This document shows positions 26,309-35,256 of a DNA stretch of 64,000 nt, one piece after another. Position numbers and translations under genes: made by a program. Source of the stretch: Geobacillus icigianus. GTDB taxonomy: Bacteria; Bacillota; Bacilli; Bacillales; Anoxybacillaceae. The notes beneath the pieces were generated by a model. The model did no database searches. It was not told the DNA's origin and saw only the letters and a list, made by a program, of their open reading frames with translations. The stretch covers positions 1 through 64,000 of the forward strand of contig NZ_JPYA01000123.1 in NCBI RefSeq assembly GCF_000750005.1. The letters run 5' to 3'. How positions within the stretch are numbered: position 1 is the stretch's first letter; the number at the start of each line of letters is the position of its first letter.

Positions 26309-26338
26309 TTGCATGTTGGAGTAGAGTAAAAGTATAGC
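26309..26338 (+). promoter_or_regulatory. Candidate promoter of pncA
   Basis: TTGCAT (26309-26314), an 18-base spacer and TATAGC (26333-26338), about 47 bases before the pncA start. Just upstream AAGCCAT (26251-26257) and ATGGCTT (26287-26293) form a perfect inverted repeat of unknown use. Confidence 0.4.
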
Positions 26339-26384
26339 AGTGCCAATGTACAATGTGATCGACAAATACACGGGAGGGATGTTG

Positions 26385-26936
26385 ATGGAGAGAGCACTGA
26401 TCATCATCGACTACACGGTCGATTTTATCGCCGATGACGGCGCGCTGACATGCGGCAAACCGGGGCAGGCAATCGAGGCCGAACTGGTGCGCGTGACGAA
26501 ACAGTTTATAGATCATGGCGACTTTGTCGTGTTTGCCATTGATCAACATACGGCAGGGGATCGTTACCATCCCGAATCGAAGCTGTTTCCGCCGCACAAC
26601 ATTGAAGGGACAGAAGGCCGAAAGCTGTACGGAGAGCTTGAAGCCGTCTATGAGGCGAACAAGCATAAAGACCATGTGTACTGGATCGACAAAACGCGCT
26701 ACAGCGCATTCGCCGGAACCGATTTGGAGATCAAATTGCGCGAGAGAGGCATTACGGAAGTGCATTTGGTCGGCTGCTGCACCGATATTTGCGTTCTCCA
26801 TACGGCCGTCGATGCCTACAACAAAGGGTTTCGCATCGTCGTTCACCGGCGGGCGGTCGCGAGTTTTGACCCGGCGGGACACGAGTGGGCGCTTCGCCAT
26901 TTTCGCCATACGTTGGGCGCGGAAATAGTGGAATAA
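26385..26936 (+). CDS. pncA: Nicotinamidase
   Basis: Isochorismatase-fold hydrolase of 183 residues that converts nicotinamide to nicotinate for NAD salvage. The catalytic triad is visible: Asp in LIIIDYTVDF, Lys in IDKTRYSAF and Cys in GCCTDICVLHT. The metal-binding stretch DQHTAGDRYHPES is also present. I start at ATG 26385, 6 bases after GGGAGGG; an ATG two codons earlier touches the ribosome site. pncB follows after 81 bases, so both salvage steps sit together as in B. subtilis yueJ-yueK. Confidence 0.92.
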   Translation: MERALIIIDYTVDFIADDGALTCGKPGQAIEAELVRVTKQFIDHGDFVVFAIDQHTAGDRYHPESKLFPPHNIEGTEGRKLYGELEAVYEANKHKDHVYWIDKTRYSAFAGTDLEIKLRERGITEVHLVGCCTDICVLHTAVDAYNKGFRIVVHRRAVASFDPAGHEWALRHFRHTLGAEIVE

Positions 26937-27017
26937 TGGCGAAAACGTGATAGAATAGACGATGAACGTTCTCTTTTGCTGCGGCGCAGTCATTTGTACG
27001 TTGGAGGTTCTGCATTC

Positions 27018-28490
27018 ATGAACGGAAAATATGCCGATGACAGTTTGATGCTTCATACGGACTTATATCAAATCAATATGGTCGAAACGTACTGGGAAGA
27101 CGGGATGCATGAGCGCCGCGCCGTGTTTGAGGTGTTTTTCCGCAAGCTGCCGTTTGGCAACGGCTATGCGGTGTTCGCTGGGTTGGAGCGCGTCATCCAG
27201 TTTTTGCAACAGTTCCGCTTCTCGGCCAGCGACATCGACTATTTGCGGCAAGAACTTGGCTACCGCGACGATTTTTTGGATTATTTGCGGACGCTTCGCT
27301 TCACCGGCACGGTCCGTTCGATGCGCGAAGGGGAAGTGGTGTTTGCCAACGAACCGATCATGCGCATTGAGGCGCCGCTCGCCGAGGCGCAGCTCATTGA
27401 AACGGCCATTTTAAACATCATCAATTTTCAGACGCTCATCGCCACGAAAGCGTCGCGCATTAAGCATATTCTCGGGGACGAACCGGCTTTGGAGTTCGGC
27501 AGCCGGCGGGCGCAGGAGATGGACGCCGCGCTTTGGGGCGCGCGCGCGGCGTACATCGGCGGGATAGAGGCGACATCGAACGTGCGCGCTGGCAAGCTGT
27601 TTGGTATTCCGGTCGCCGGAACGCACGCCCATTCGATGATTCAAGCGTATCACGATGAATACACCGCCTTTTTGAAGTATGCCCGCCGCCATAAAGATTG
27701 CGTTTTTCTTGTCGATACGTATGATACGTTGAAATCGGGAGTGCCCAACGCCATTCGCGTCGCTAAGGAGTTGGGCGACCGAATCAACTTTATCGGCATC
27801 CGCATCGACAGCGGCGACTTGGCCTATTTGTCGAAGGAAGCGCGGAAAATGCTCGATGAAGCCGGATTCCCGAACGCGAAAATTTTTGCCTCAAACGATT
27901 TGGACGAAGATACGATTTTAAACTTGAAGTCGCAAGGGGCGAAAATCGATGTCTGGGGGATCGGCACAAAGCTCATTACCGCGTACGATCAGCCAGCGCT
28001 CGGCGCCGTGTACAAAATGGTGGTGATCGAAAACGAACAAGGGGAAATGGTCGATACGATCAAAATCAGCGGCAATCCGGAAAAAGTGACGACCCCGGGG
28101 TTGAAGCGGGTGTACCGCATCGTCAACAAAATCAACCAGAAAGCGGAAGGCGACTACATCGCCTTAGAGAGCGAAAACCCGCAGCAAGAAGAACGATTGA
28201 AAATGTTTCATCCAGTGTACACATTCATCAGCAAATTCGTCACCAATTTCGAAGCGCGCGATTTGCATGTGACCGTTTTCGACCATGGCAGACTTGTCTA
28301 TACGTCGCCGCCGCTTGCCGACATTCAGGCGTATGCGAAAGAAAGCTTGCGCTTGTTTTGGGAGGAGTACAAACGGACGCTCAATCCCGAGCAATATCCG
28401 GTCGATTTAAGCCAGGCGTGCTGGGACAATAAGATGGAAAACATCCGCAAAGTGAAAGAAGCGGTGGCGCGCATGTCGATGAACGAGTAG
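27018..28490 (+). CDS. pncB: Nicotinate phosphoribosyltransferase
   Basis: Makes nicotinate mononucleotide from nicotinate and PRPP, with ATP hydrolysis (490 residues). N-terminal LHTDLYQINMVETYW and internal ALEFGSRRAQEMDAALWGARAA and HAHSMIQAYHDE regions fit the family; length equals the Bacillus YueK type. ATG 27018 follows TTGGAGG by 10 bases. It takes the nicotinate made by the upstream nicotinamidase. A hairpin about 110 bases downstream probably ends the unit. Confidence 0.94.
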   Translation: MNGKYADDSLMLHTDLYQINMVETYWEDGMHERRAVFEVFFRKLPFGNGYAVFAGLERVIQFLQQFRFSASDIDYLRQELGYRDDFLDYLRTLRFTGTVRSMREGEVVFANEPIMRIEAPLAEAQLIETAILNIINFQTLIATKASRIKHILGDEPALEFGSRRAQEMDAALWGARAAYIGGIEATSNVRAGKLFGIPVAGTHAHSMIQAYHDEYTAFLKYARRHKDCVFLVDTYDTLKSGVPNAIRVAKELGDRINFIGIRIDSGDLAYLSKEARKMLDEAGFPNAKIFASNDLDEDTILNLKSQGAKIDVWGIGTKLITAYDQPALGAVYKMVVIENEQGEMVDTIKISGNPEKVTTPGLKRVYRIVNKINQKAEGDYIALESENPQQEERLKMFHPVYTFISKFVTNFEARDLHVTVFDHGRLVYTSPPLADIQAYAKESLRLFWEEYKRTLNPEQYPVDLSQACWDNKMENIRKVKEAVARMSMNE

Positions 28491-28598
28491 CCGGCCGCTG
28501 GACGCGGACAAGCTGAGAGGCCGGTCGGCGCTCGCGCGACAGGCGGCGATGGGATGGTGAACCCACTAGGCGTCTCGCTGTACCTCGTTCTCGGCTGG

Positions 28599-28635
28599 TG
28601 GAGCGGCGGATGACGCACCGCCTCCTTTTTGTTTG
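28599..28635 (+). terminator. Probable terminator after pncB
   Basis: GGAG-CGG pairs imperfectly with CCGCCTCC across a short loop, followed by TTTTTGTTTG. It lies 110 bases after the pncB stop. Confidence 0.5.
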
Positions 28636-28701
28636 TCGCGGATGGCGGAAGTTGCGGGTGCAACGCCATGGGCTTGCCGTCCGGAAAACAGCGGGACGGC
28701 C

Positions 28702-28811
28702 GCCACGACGAAAGCAAGGTGTGCGGAATCGGCACGGGATGAGAAACGGATTGGTCAATGACGAGCTGAACAGCCACGACGAAAGCAGGGTGTCCCGAAT
28801 CGGCACGGGAC
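28702..28811 (+). repeat. Pair of 39-base imperfect direct repeats
   Basis: GCCACGACGAAAGCAAGGTG... (28702-28740) recurs as GCCACGACGAAAGCAGGGTG... (28773-28811), 71 bases apart with only a few changes. Both copies contain GAATCGGCACGGGA. Only the second forms a perfect hairpin. They lie in the 369-base gap between pncB and pepF. Confidence 0.75.
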
Positions 28812-28815
28812 ACCC
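28788..28815 (-). terminator. Hairpin downstream of pepF, possible terminator
   Basis: GGGTGTCCCG (28788-28797) and CGGGACACCC (28806-28815) form a perfect 10-base stem 45 bases beyond the pepF stop. On the pepF strand the tail is TGCTTTC, so the T-run is poor. Confidence 0.45.
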
Positions 28816-28859
28816 TCTTCCATCGCGACATCGTACGTATAGAACGTTTTGCTTGAGAC

Positions 28860-30752
28860 TTATGAAGACAGCCGCCCTTTTAAGTTAGTCTCTTGCAGTG
28901 TGGACGGTTGCCGGTTTTGGCTTGACAGCTGCCGATCGAGTTCGTCAACGAGGAAGGCGAAATGGCGCAAGACGCGCTCGACCGGTTCGGGGCTTGTCAT
29001 ATCCACTCCGGCCCGCTTAAGCAGACGGATCGGGTCATCGGATGCGCCGGCGCGCAAAAATTGTTTGTACCGCTTTACCGCTTCGCCGCTTTGATCGGTT
29101 TTGATAGCGCGCACAATGGCGTGCGAGGCCGCGAGCGAAGTGGCATATTTGTATACATAAAAGGCGTCGTAAAAATGCGGGATGCGCAGCCAGCCGCGCG
29201 CGGCGCCGGGATCGGCAGCGTACGCCGGGCCGTAATACGTTTTGAGCAGGCCAAGCCAAAGATCGTTCAATTCGTCCGCCGTGAGACTGCCGCCTTGGCG
29301 CACCTTGTCGTGAATCGTTCGCTCAAATTCAGAATACATCACTTGCGTGTACAATGTGCCGCGAATTTGCTCGATTTGTTCGATGAGCAGGCGGAGTTTT
29401 TCTTCTTTTGTTTTCGCCTGTTTGTACAAATAATCGAGCAGGAGCCATTCGTTCGCCGTTGATGCCACTTCCGCGGTGAAAATCGAATGGCCGGAATAAT
29501 GGTACGGCTGCGTCTCGTTCGTGTACACGGAATGCATGGCGTGCCCAAGTTCGTGGGCCATCGTCAACACGCTGTCAAGCGAACCGTTGTAATTGAGCAA
29601 GATGAACGGATGGGTGTCATACGCTCCGGTGTTATAGCCGCCCGTATATTTTTTCGGGCGCGGGTAGACGTCCAACCATCGTTCTTGAAACGCGCGGTGC
29701 ACGCGGCGAATATAGTCGGCACCGAGCGGCTTGAGCCCTTCCATGATGAGCGTCTTCGCCGTTTCAACAGGAATTGGCTTCATTGTTTCACTGACAAGCG
29801 GTACGTACAAGTCATAGCTATGGACGCGGTCCAGCCCGAGCGCGCGCCGCCGCAGTTCGACATAGCGGTGAAGCGCCGGCAAGTGGCGGCGGGTGGCGGC
29901 GATCAAATGATCAAACACTTCCTTCGGTACGTCATCGGCGGCGAGGGCGGCGGCGAGGCCGGACGGATAGCGGCGCACGTTCGCATACAATTCATCCGCT
30001 TTGACCGAAGCATACAGCGTCGCGGCGGCGGTTTGTTCCATGGCTTCATAGCTTTTGGCTTTCGCTTCAAACGCTGCTTTTCGATAGCGGCGGTCCGAGT
30101 GTTCAAGCATGGCGGCGTATTGGTCGTCGGTCAATGTCACCGTTTTTCCGTTCGGCATCTTGACAGACGGCGGCTCATAATCGCCGCGGGCGGCGTGGTC
30201 ATAAATGTTCTCCGCTTCCCCGAGCGCCGGCGATAGTTTCGCGAGCAGCTGCTCTTCGCGTTTCGTGAGCGTATGCGGTTTTTGTTCGCACAACTCATGG
30301 AAGTAATAGCGGTACGCCTTCAGCGGCTCGCTTGTTTGCAGCTTTCTGAGCGTTCGCTCCGGGAGGGCGAGCAGCTCTGGCTCGATAAACGCTGTTTTCG
30401 CCGCATAGTGGGCGGCGAGCGCTTCCACTTTTGCCCCGAGCCGCGCGGCCGTCTTGTCTTCGATGTTCAAGTCGCGTTTTAAATGGGCGTAAAGCGACAG
30501 TTTTTCGAGCTTGCGGGCCGTTTGTTCGTTGAGGGCGAACAGTTGGGCGATCGTCTTGGCATCGTCAAGCTTCCCTGCAAACGCCGCCAGTTTCGGCAAG
30601 GCGTTTTGCACCGCCTGATAGTCGCGCATCCACTCGTGCTCGGATGGGTAAATGTCAGCTACATTCCATTCGTATGCGGTTTCGGCGGCCGATGTCGGCC
30701 ATGGGGAGGTTAAAAGAAGCCCGGCAGCGAGCCCAAGGAGCCAGCGCTTCAT
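28860..30752 (-). CDS. pepF: Oligoendopeptidase F family metallopeptidase with signal peptide
   Basis: M3-family zinc peptidase of 630 residues that cleaves short peptides. The zinc site is HELGHAMH, with the downstream Glu in FTAEVASTANEWL; the substrate-binding YKYATSLAAS lies near the C-terminus. I start at ATG 30752 (MKRWLLGLAAG), with AAAGGA 8 bases upstream. The first 24 residues then form a clear export signal ending in TSAAE. Ordinary PepF is cytoplasmic, so this copy is probably secreted or wall-associated. Convergent with pncB and divergent from the aldo/keto reductase gene. Confidence 0.88.
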   Translation of the reverse strand: MKRWLLGLAAGLLLTSPWPTSAAETAYEWNVADIYPSEHEWMRDYQAVQNALPKLAAFAGKLDDAKTIAQLFALNEQTARKLEKLSLYAHLKRDLNIEDKTAARLGAKVEALAAHYAAKTAFIEPELLALPERTLRKLQTSEPLKAYRYYFHELCEQKPHTLTKREEQLLAKLSPALGEAENIYDHAARGDYEPPSVKMPNGKTVTLTDDQYAAMLEHSDRRYRKAAFEAKAKSYEAMEQTAAATLYASVKADELYANVRRYPSGLAAALAADDVPKEVFDHLIAATRRHLPALHRYVELRRRALGLDRVHSYDLYVPLVSETMKPIPVETAKTLIMEGLKPLGADYIRRVHRAFQERWLDVYPRPKKYTGGYNTGAYDTHPFILLNYNGSLDSVLTMAHELGHAMHSVYTNETQPYHYSGHSIFTAEVASTANEWLLLDYLYKQAKTKEEKLRLLIEQIEQIRGTLYTQVMYSEFERTIHDKVRQGGSLTADELNDLWLGLLKTYYGPAYAADPGAARGWLRIPHFYDAFYVYKYATSLAASHAIVRAIKTDQSGEAVKRYKQFLRAGASDDPIRLLKRAGVDMTSPEPVERVLRHFAFLVDELDRQLSSQNRQPSTLQETNLKGRLSS

Positions 30753-30839
30753 ATGATCACGTCCTTTGCCTGTTTTCCTCTTGTTGGTAGTATGCGCAAG
30801 CAGCACGATTTTAGCCAAAAAAAGAAAGGGAGACGATCC

Positions 30840-31730
30840 ATGGAACGAATCCGTTTAGCAGACGATTTGACTTTTTCTCGCCTGATTCACGGCTGTTCGC
30901 GGCTTGCCGACTGGGGCTATTCGGCCGAGCAGCTGCTCGGGCTCATCGAATTTTGCCTTGAGCGCGGCATCACCACGTTTGACCATGCCGATATTTACGG
31001 CAACTACACGTGCGAATCGCGCTTTGGCGAGGCGTTGGCGTTACAGCCAAGCTGGCGCGGCCAGATGGAGATCGTGACGAAATGCGGCATTAAGCGGCCA
31101 TCGAAGTACGGAATGAAGTCGTACGATACAAGCAAAGATCATATCATCGCTTCGGTCGAGCAGTCGCTGCGGAATTTCCGCACCGATTATATCGATGTGC
31201 TGCTCATCCACCGCCCCGATCCATTCATGAACCCCGAAGAGGTGGCCGAGGCGTTTTTGCGGCTGAAACAGGATGGAAAGGTGCGTTATTTTGGCGTCTC
31301 GAACTTTAAACGTTCGCAGTGGGAAATGTTGCAGTCGTATTTGCCGTTTCCTCTCGTCACCAACCAAATCGAAGCATCGGCGTACCGGCTCGAAAATTTT
31401 GCAGACGGCACAGTGGATCTTTGTCTGGAAAAGCGGGTTCCGCCGATGGTGTGGTCGCCGCTTGCCGGTGGAGCGATTTTTTCCGCTGACGATGACCGGG
31501 CGGTGCGTCTGCGCGGGACGCTTGAACAAGTGCGGGGCGAAGCGGGCGCTGCGACGATCGATGAAGTGCTGTATGCGTGGCTTCTCGTTCATCCAGCGCG
31601 GATGATGCCGATTGTCGGATCGGGAAAACGAGAACGCATCGAGCGGGCGGTGCGGGCGCTGTCTTTGCCGCTTTCCCGCGAGCAATGGTTCGCCATTTGG
31701 CAAAGTTCCATGGGGCATGAGGTGCCATAA
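30840..31730 (+). CDS. Aldo/keto reductase, YdhF-like
   Basis: NADPH-dependent oxidoreductase of 296 residues resembling Escherichia coli YdhF. The catalytic tetrad can be seen as Asp and Tyr in TTFDHADIYGNY, Lys in IVTKCGI and His in LLIHRPDP. The C-terminal cofactor-binding stretch is MMPIVGSGKRERI. I start at ATG 30840 after GGGAGA; the longer reading from 30753 overlaps the divergent pepF start and lacks a ribosome site. topB starts 12 bases after its stop. The physiological substrate is unknown. Confidence 0.87.
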   Translation: MERIRLADDLTFSRLIHGCSRLADWGYSAEQLLGLIEFCLERGITTFDHADIYGNYTCESRFGEALALQPSWRGQMEIVTKCGIKRPSKYGMKSYDTSKDHIIASVEQSLRNFRTDYIDVLLIHRPDPFMNPEEVAEAFLRLKQDGKVRYFGVSNFKRSQWEMLQSYLPFPLVTNQIEASAYRLENFADGTVDLCLEKRVPPMVWSPLAGGAIFSADDDRAVRLRGTLEQVRGEAGAATIDEVLYAWLLVHPARMMPIVGSGKRERIERAVRALSLPLSREQWFAIWQSSMGHEVP

Positions 31731-31742
31731 GGGGAGAAGCCG

Positions 31743-33899
31743 ATGAAAGTCATTATTGCGGAAAAACCGGACCAAGGGGCGACGCTCGCCTCGATTTTTC
31801 AGACGAAAAAACGGCAAGGCTATATCGAAATTTTGCCGAATGACTTGTTTCCGGATGGGGCGTATATGACATGGGCGATCGGGCATTTGTTCCAGCTCGC
31901 CCCGCCCGAGCGGTACCGCCCGGAGTGGAAACGGTGGACGCTCAACACGTTGCCGATCGTCCCGGAACGGTTCGAGTATGAGATCGAAAAAGCGAAGGCG
32001 AAACAGTTTCAAGTGATTAAGGAGTTGCTGCGGAAGCCGGAAGTGACGGAAATCATCCATGCGGGAGACGCCGGGCGCGAAGGGGAGCTCATTGTACGTA
32101 ACGTGATCCGCCTGAGCGGCGTTAACAAGCCGATCAAGCGGCTTTGGCTGTCGTCATTAACCCCGAAGGCCATCGCGGAAGGGTTCCGCCGTTTGCTTGA
32201 CGAGAGGACGACGCGTCCGCTCTATGAAGAAGCGTACGCCCGCGCCTGCGCGGATTGGCTCGTCGGCATGAACGCTTCGCGCGTGTACAGCCTGTTGCTG
32301 AAAGAGCGCGGGATGAACGATGTGTTCTCCGTCGGGCGCGTGCAGACGCCGACCTTGGCTCTTATTGTCCGGCGCGAGCGGGAAATTGAGCAGTTCCGCT
32401 CGGAGCCGTTTTGGGAAGTCGTCGCTTCGTTTGTCATCGGCGATAAGCGCTATGAAGGAAAATGGACCGATGAAAACGGTCAAACGCGCCTCAAGGACGA
32501 GGAGATGGCGAAACAAATCGCGGCCTTTTGCCAAGGAAAACGAGCGGAAGTCGCCGACGTCCGCACCGAGCGGAAAACGTATCAGCCGCCGCTGTTGTTC
32601 AACTTATCGACGCTGCAGGCGACAGCGAACAAGCTGTACCGCTTCTCGCCGAAAAAAACGCTCGATGTGCTGCAATCGCTCTACCAAAAAGGAATCGTTT
32701 CGTACCCGCGTTCGGATTCGATGCATGTGACTAGGGGAGAGGCGGAAACGTTCCCGGCCATCTTGCAAAAGCTGTCGTCGTTTCCGGCGTACGCTTCGTA
32801 TTTTCCGCTGCCGCGGCCGTCGATTTTACAGAATAAACGTTATGTAAACGAGAAAAAAGTGACCGACCACTACGCGATCATTCCGACGGAACAGGTCGTT
32901 GACCCGGAGAAGCTGTCGGCCGACGAGCGAAAAGTGTACGATTTAGTCGTCCGCCGCTTGCTCGCCGCCCACCATCAAGCGGCGGTCATGGATTATACGA
33001 CCGTCACGACGTTGGTTGACGGTCGGGCTCGCTTCGTTTCGAAAGGAAGGCAAGTCGTTGACGAGGGGTGGCGCACCGTCATCCGTCCGCATGAGGAGGA
33101 GAAAGACGCGGTGTTGCCGCCGCTCGAGCGGGGCGAAGCGGGGGAGGCGGCCGCTGTCAAGGTGAAAGAAGGGAAAACCGAGCCGCCGAAACGGTATACG
33201 GAAGGCGAACTCATCACCTTGATGAAAACGGCGGGAACATTTTTGGACGATGAGGAGCTGGAAAAAGTGCTCGCCAAAACGGAAGGGCTTGGCACGGAAG
33301 CAACAAGGGCGGCGATCATTACGATGCTGAAGGAACGAAAATACATTGAAGTAAAAAATAACCTCGTCTATCCGACGGACAAGGCGAAAGTATTGATCGA
33401 GGCGCTTGGCGGCACGATTCTCGCCTCGCCGGAAATGACAGCGAAATGGGAGCAGCGCCTAAGCGAAATCGGCGAAGGAGCGGCCTCGCCCGCCGCGTTT
33501 ATGGAACAGGTGAAAAAGCTGGCGCAAAAAGTGGTCGCTGACGCCATCGCCGCCGCCCCAGCTTGGAATTTCAACGGGGTCAACACCGCCTCGATCCAGC
33601 GGACGAGAACGAAAAAAACGATCGGTGAGAAGCTCGGGCCGTGCCCGCTTTGCGGAGGGACCGTCATCGACAAAGGAACGTTGTACGGTTGCGACCAGTA
33701 CGCGAAAACAAAATGCTCGTTTACGATCGCCAAACGCATTCTCGGCAAATCGATTTCGGCGGCCAATGTGAAAAAGCTGCTGGCAAAAGGAAAAACCAAT
33801 GTCATTAAAGGATTCAAAAAAGGCGGAAAAACGTTTGACGCTGTCCTTGTGTGGGATGAAAACGAGAAGAAATTGTCGTTTCAGTTTCCGAAGCGGTAA
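31743..33899 (+). CDS. topB: DNA topoisomerase III
   Basis: Type IA topoisomerase of 718 residues that decatenates and relaxes DNA. The Toprim domain has IIAEKPDQ at the N-terminus and HAGDAGREGELIVRNV near 106-121. The catalytic Tyr lies in GIVSYPRSDSMH. GLGTEATRAAII is another family block. The C-terminus has one CPLCGG plus C-x8-C type zinc-ribbon remnant followed by a basic tail. ATG 31743 follows GGGGAGAA. Probably cotranscribed with the aldo/keto reductase gene. Complete, with no lesion. Confidence 0.95.
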   Translation: MKVIIAEKPDQGATLASIFQTKKRQGYIEILPNDLFPDGAYMTWAIGHLFQLAPPERYRPEWKRWTLNTLPIVPERFEYEIEKAKAKQFQVIKELLRKPEVTEIIHAGDAGREGELIVRNVIRLSGVNKPIKRLWLSSLTPKAIAEGFRRLLDERTTRPLYEEAYARACADWLVGMNASRVYSLLLKERGMNDVFSVGRVQTPTLALIVRREREIEQFRSEPFWEVVASFVIGDKRYEGKWTDENGQTRLKDEEMAKQIAAFCQGKRAEVADVRTERKTYQPPLLFNLSTLQATANKLYRFSPKKTLDVLQSLYQKGIVSYPRSDSMHVTRGEAETFPAILQKLSSFPAYASYFPLPRPSILQNKRYVNEKKVTDHYAIIPTEQVVDPEKLSADERKVYDLVVRRLLAAHHQAAVMDYTTVTTLVDGRARFVSKGRQVVDEGWRTVIRPHEEEKDAVLPPLERGEAGEAAAVKVKEGKTEPPKRYTEGELITLMKTAGTFLDDEELEKVLAKTEGLGTEATRAAIITMLKERKYIEVKNNLVYPTDKAKVLIEALGGTILASPEMTAKWEQRLSEIGEGAASPAAFMEQVKKLAQKVVADAIAAAPAWNFNGVNTASIQRTRTKKTIGEKLGPCPLCGGTVIDKGTLYGCDQYAKTKCSFTIAKRILGKSISAANVKKLLAKGKTNVIKGFKKGGKTFDAVLVWDENEKKLSFQFPKR

Positions 33900-34149
33900 T
33901 GAAGGCAACAGAGGAAATAGGGAGCGGGGCGCTTGGCGCAAGGGCGGACCGATGGCGTCCCGTCCTTTTTTGCCGGTTCCCCCGTTTGCGTCTCTTGAAT
34001 CCGTTCCATCAGCCGCTCCGGCTCGCTTGGCGCGGCGGCCTCCTTTTTCATAAAGGATACACCGAATCGGATCAGATGGAAATGATTTTGTTTTTAAACA
34101 ATAATAATATTATGTAAACTAAAATTCCGGTCTTCTCTCTGAAGGCTAG

Positions 34150-34275
34150 TCAATGGTCGGGCGGCCGGCGGCAAGCGGCGATGCGAGCTGGGCGGTCGGG
34201 ATAGTCGGTAAAGATCCCGTCCACGCCCATGGCGCATAGGCGCGCCAGATCGTGCGGGGCCGTTTTTTCGTTCAT
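34150..34275 (-). pseudogene. C-terminal remnant of a glycerophosphodiester phosphodiesterase
   Basis: Reading the minus strand gives 41 residues and a stop: MNEKTAPHDLARLCAMG, then VDGIFTDYPDRPARIAACRR and a short tail. NEK followed by G-V-D-G-I-F-T-D-Y-P-D-R is the C-terminal signature of GDPD enzymes. The TIM-barrel core and the preceding Trp-Thr-Val are missing, and no ribosome site precedes the fragment. Sequence upstream on this strand is AT-richer and unrelated, so the gene was cut by a deletion near 34276. It is the only recognisable content of the 525-base gap between topB and rraA. Confidence 0.7.
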
Positions 34276-34424
34276 CGGACAGCGAGGACGAGCCAATACG
34301 TTCAACGTCTAGTTTAGCAAACTCCACATCTTTTTCAAATATAAACAGCGCCGCAAAAAAAAGCGTAGTCGGCAGGACTTTGGCGAATGGCGGCGAATGC
34401 AAAAAGGGAAAGGGGAGAGCGACA

Positions 34425-34910
34425 ATGAAAACAGCCGATTTATGCGATCAATTTTTAGACGAGCTGCAAGTATGCGAGGTGCCGTTCCAATCATATGGGG
34501 GAAAACAGATGTTTTCCGGACCGATTGCGACAGTTGACGTGTTGGAGGACAACGTGCTTGTCCGCGAAGCGCTCGAGACCGTTCCAGCGGGGACGGTGTT
34601 GGTTGTCGACGGAAAAGGGTCGCGCCGCGTTGCGTTATTCGGCGACCGATTGGCGCAAATTGCCTGCGAGAGAGGGCTCGCTGGCGTCATCATCCACGGC
34701 TGCATCCGCGATTCCGCAGAAATCGGTGCGATGCCGATCGGCGTCATGGCCATTGGCACGTGCCCGGTCAAAAGCCGAAAAGAAGGAAAAGGCGCCCGCG
34801 ACGTTGCGCTCGAGTTTGGCGGCGTCCGTTGGGAACCGGGAGCGTACGTCTACGCCGATGCGGATGGCATCGTCGTGGCCCGCGCCGATTTGTCGGCAAA
34901 AAACGGTTGA
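34425..34910 (+). CDS. rraA: RraA family protein
   Basis: RraA/methyltransferase-like fold protein of 161 residues, the same length as E. coli RraA. It contains GLAGVIIHGCIRDSAEIGAMPIG, the family core with the GxIRD motif. In firmicutes these proteins may act as 4-hydroxy-4-methyl-2-oxoglutarate or oxaloacetate aldolases, not as RNase E regulators, since bacilli lack the E. coli partner. ATG 34425 has AAGGGGAGA upstream. Its stop overlaps the -35 of the cobalamin operon promoter. Confidence 0.9.
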   Translation: MKTADLCDQFLDELQVCEVPFQSYGGKQMFSGPIATVDVLEDNVLVREALETVPAGTVLVVDGKGSRRVALFGDRLAQIACERGLAGVIIHGCIRDSAEIGAMPIGVMAIGTCPVKSRKEGKGARDVALEFGGVRWEPGAYVYADADGIVVARADLSAKNG

Positions 34911-34936
34911 CGGTAGCGTTTTGCTTGTACTACGAT
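34907..34936 (+). promoter_or_regulatory. Candidate promoter of the cobalamin operon
   Basis: TTGACG (34907-34912), 18-base spacer and TACGAT (34931-34936), about 48 bases before the riboswitch core. The -35 overlaps the rraA stop codon. Confidence 0.5.
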
Positions 34937-34983
34937 GGAGACAGATGCTTGTTCCATGACAGTGTAGATATGGTGAAGAACCC

Positions 34984-35151
34984 ACAAGGTGCCTGAGCTC
35001 GTCAAACCGGCTCGGGTGAAAAAGGGAAGTCCGGTGAAAATCCGGCACGGTGCCCGCCACTGTGATGGGGAGCGTTGCGGCAACAAGTCACTGAAGAGAA
35101 CTTCGGGAAGGCGCCGCAAGCGATGATCCTAAGTCAGGAGACCTGCCTTGT
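34984..35151 (+). ncRNA. Adenosylcobalamin riboswitch
   Basis: The aptamer is complete. P1 is ACAAGG (34984-34989) with CCTTGT (35146-35151). GGAAGTCCGGTGAAAATCCGG and the B12-box GCCCGCCACTGTGATGGGG are followed by AAGTCAGGAGACCTGCC. It lies upstream of cbiW and a terminator, so bound adenosylcobalamin should switch the operon off. Confidence 0.96.
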
Positions 35152-35256
35152 TTGGGTCGGACGGATGCCTACGGGACTATAGGCAGACGTGCGGGAGAAT
35201 GAGGGCTGCATAAGGCCTGTTTGGGTCGTTTAAGACTTTTTTGTATACATTTTTCT

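Noticed and set aside
31041..32060. 339-codon minus-strand frame across the aldo/keto reductase and topB
   Set aside because: Antisense shadow of two well-conserved genes with no start signals or recognisable domain.
33985..34051. Minus-strand frame starting MKKEAAAPSEPERL near the topB end
   Set aside because: The composition looks protein-like, but there is no ribosome site, the frame runs back into topB, and I recognise no family. It could be a remnant, but that is not supportable.
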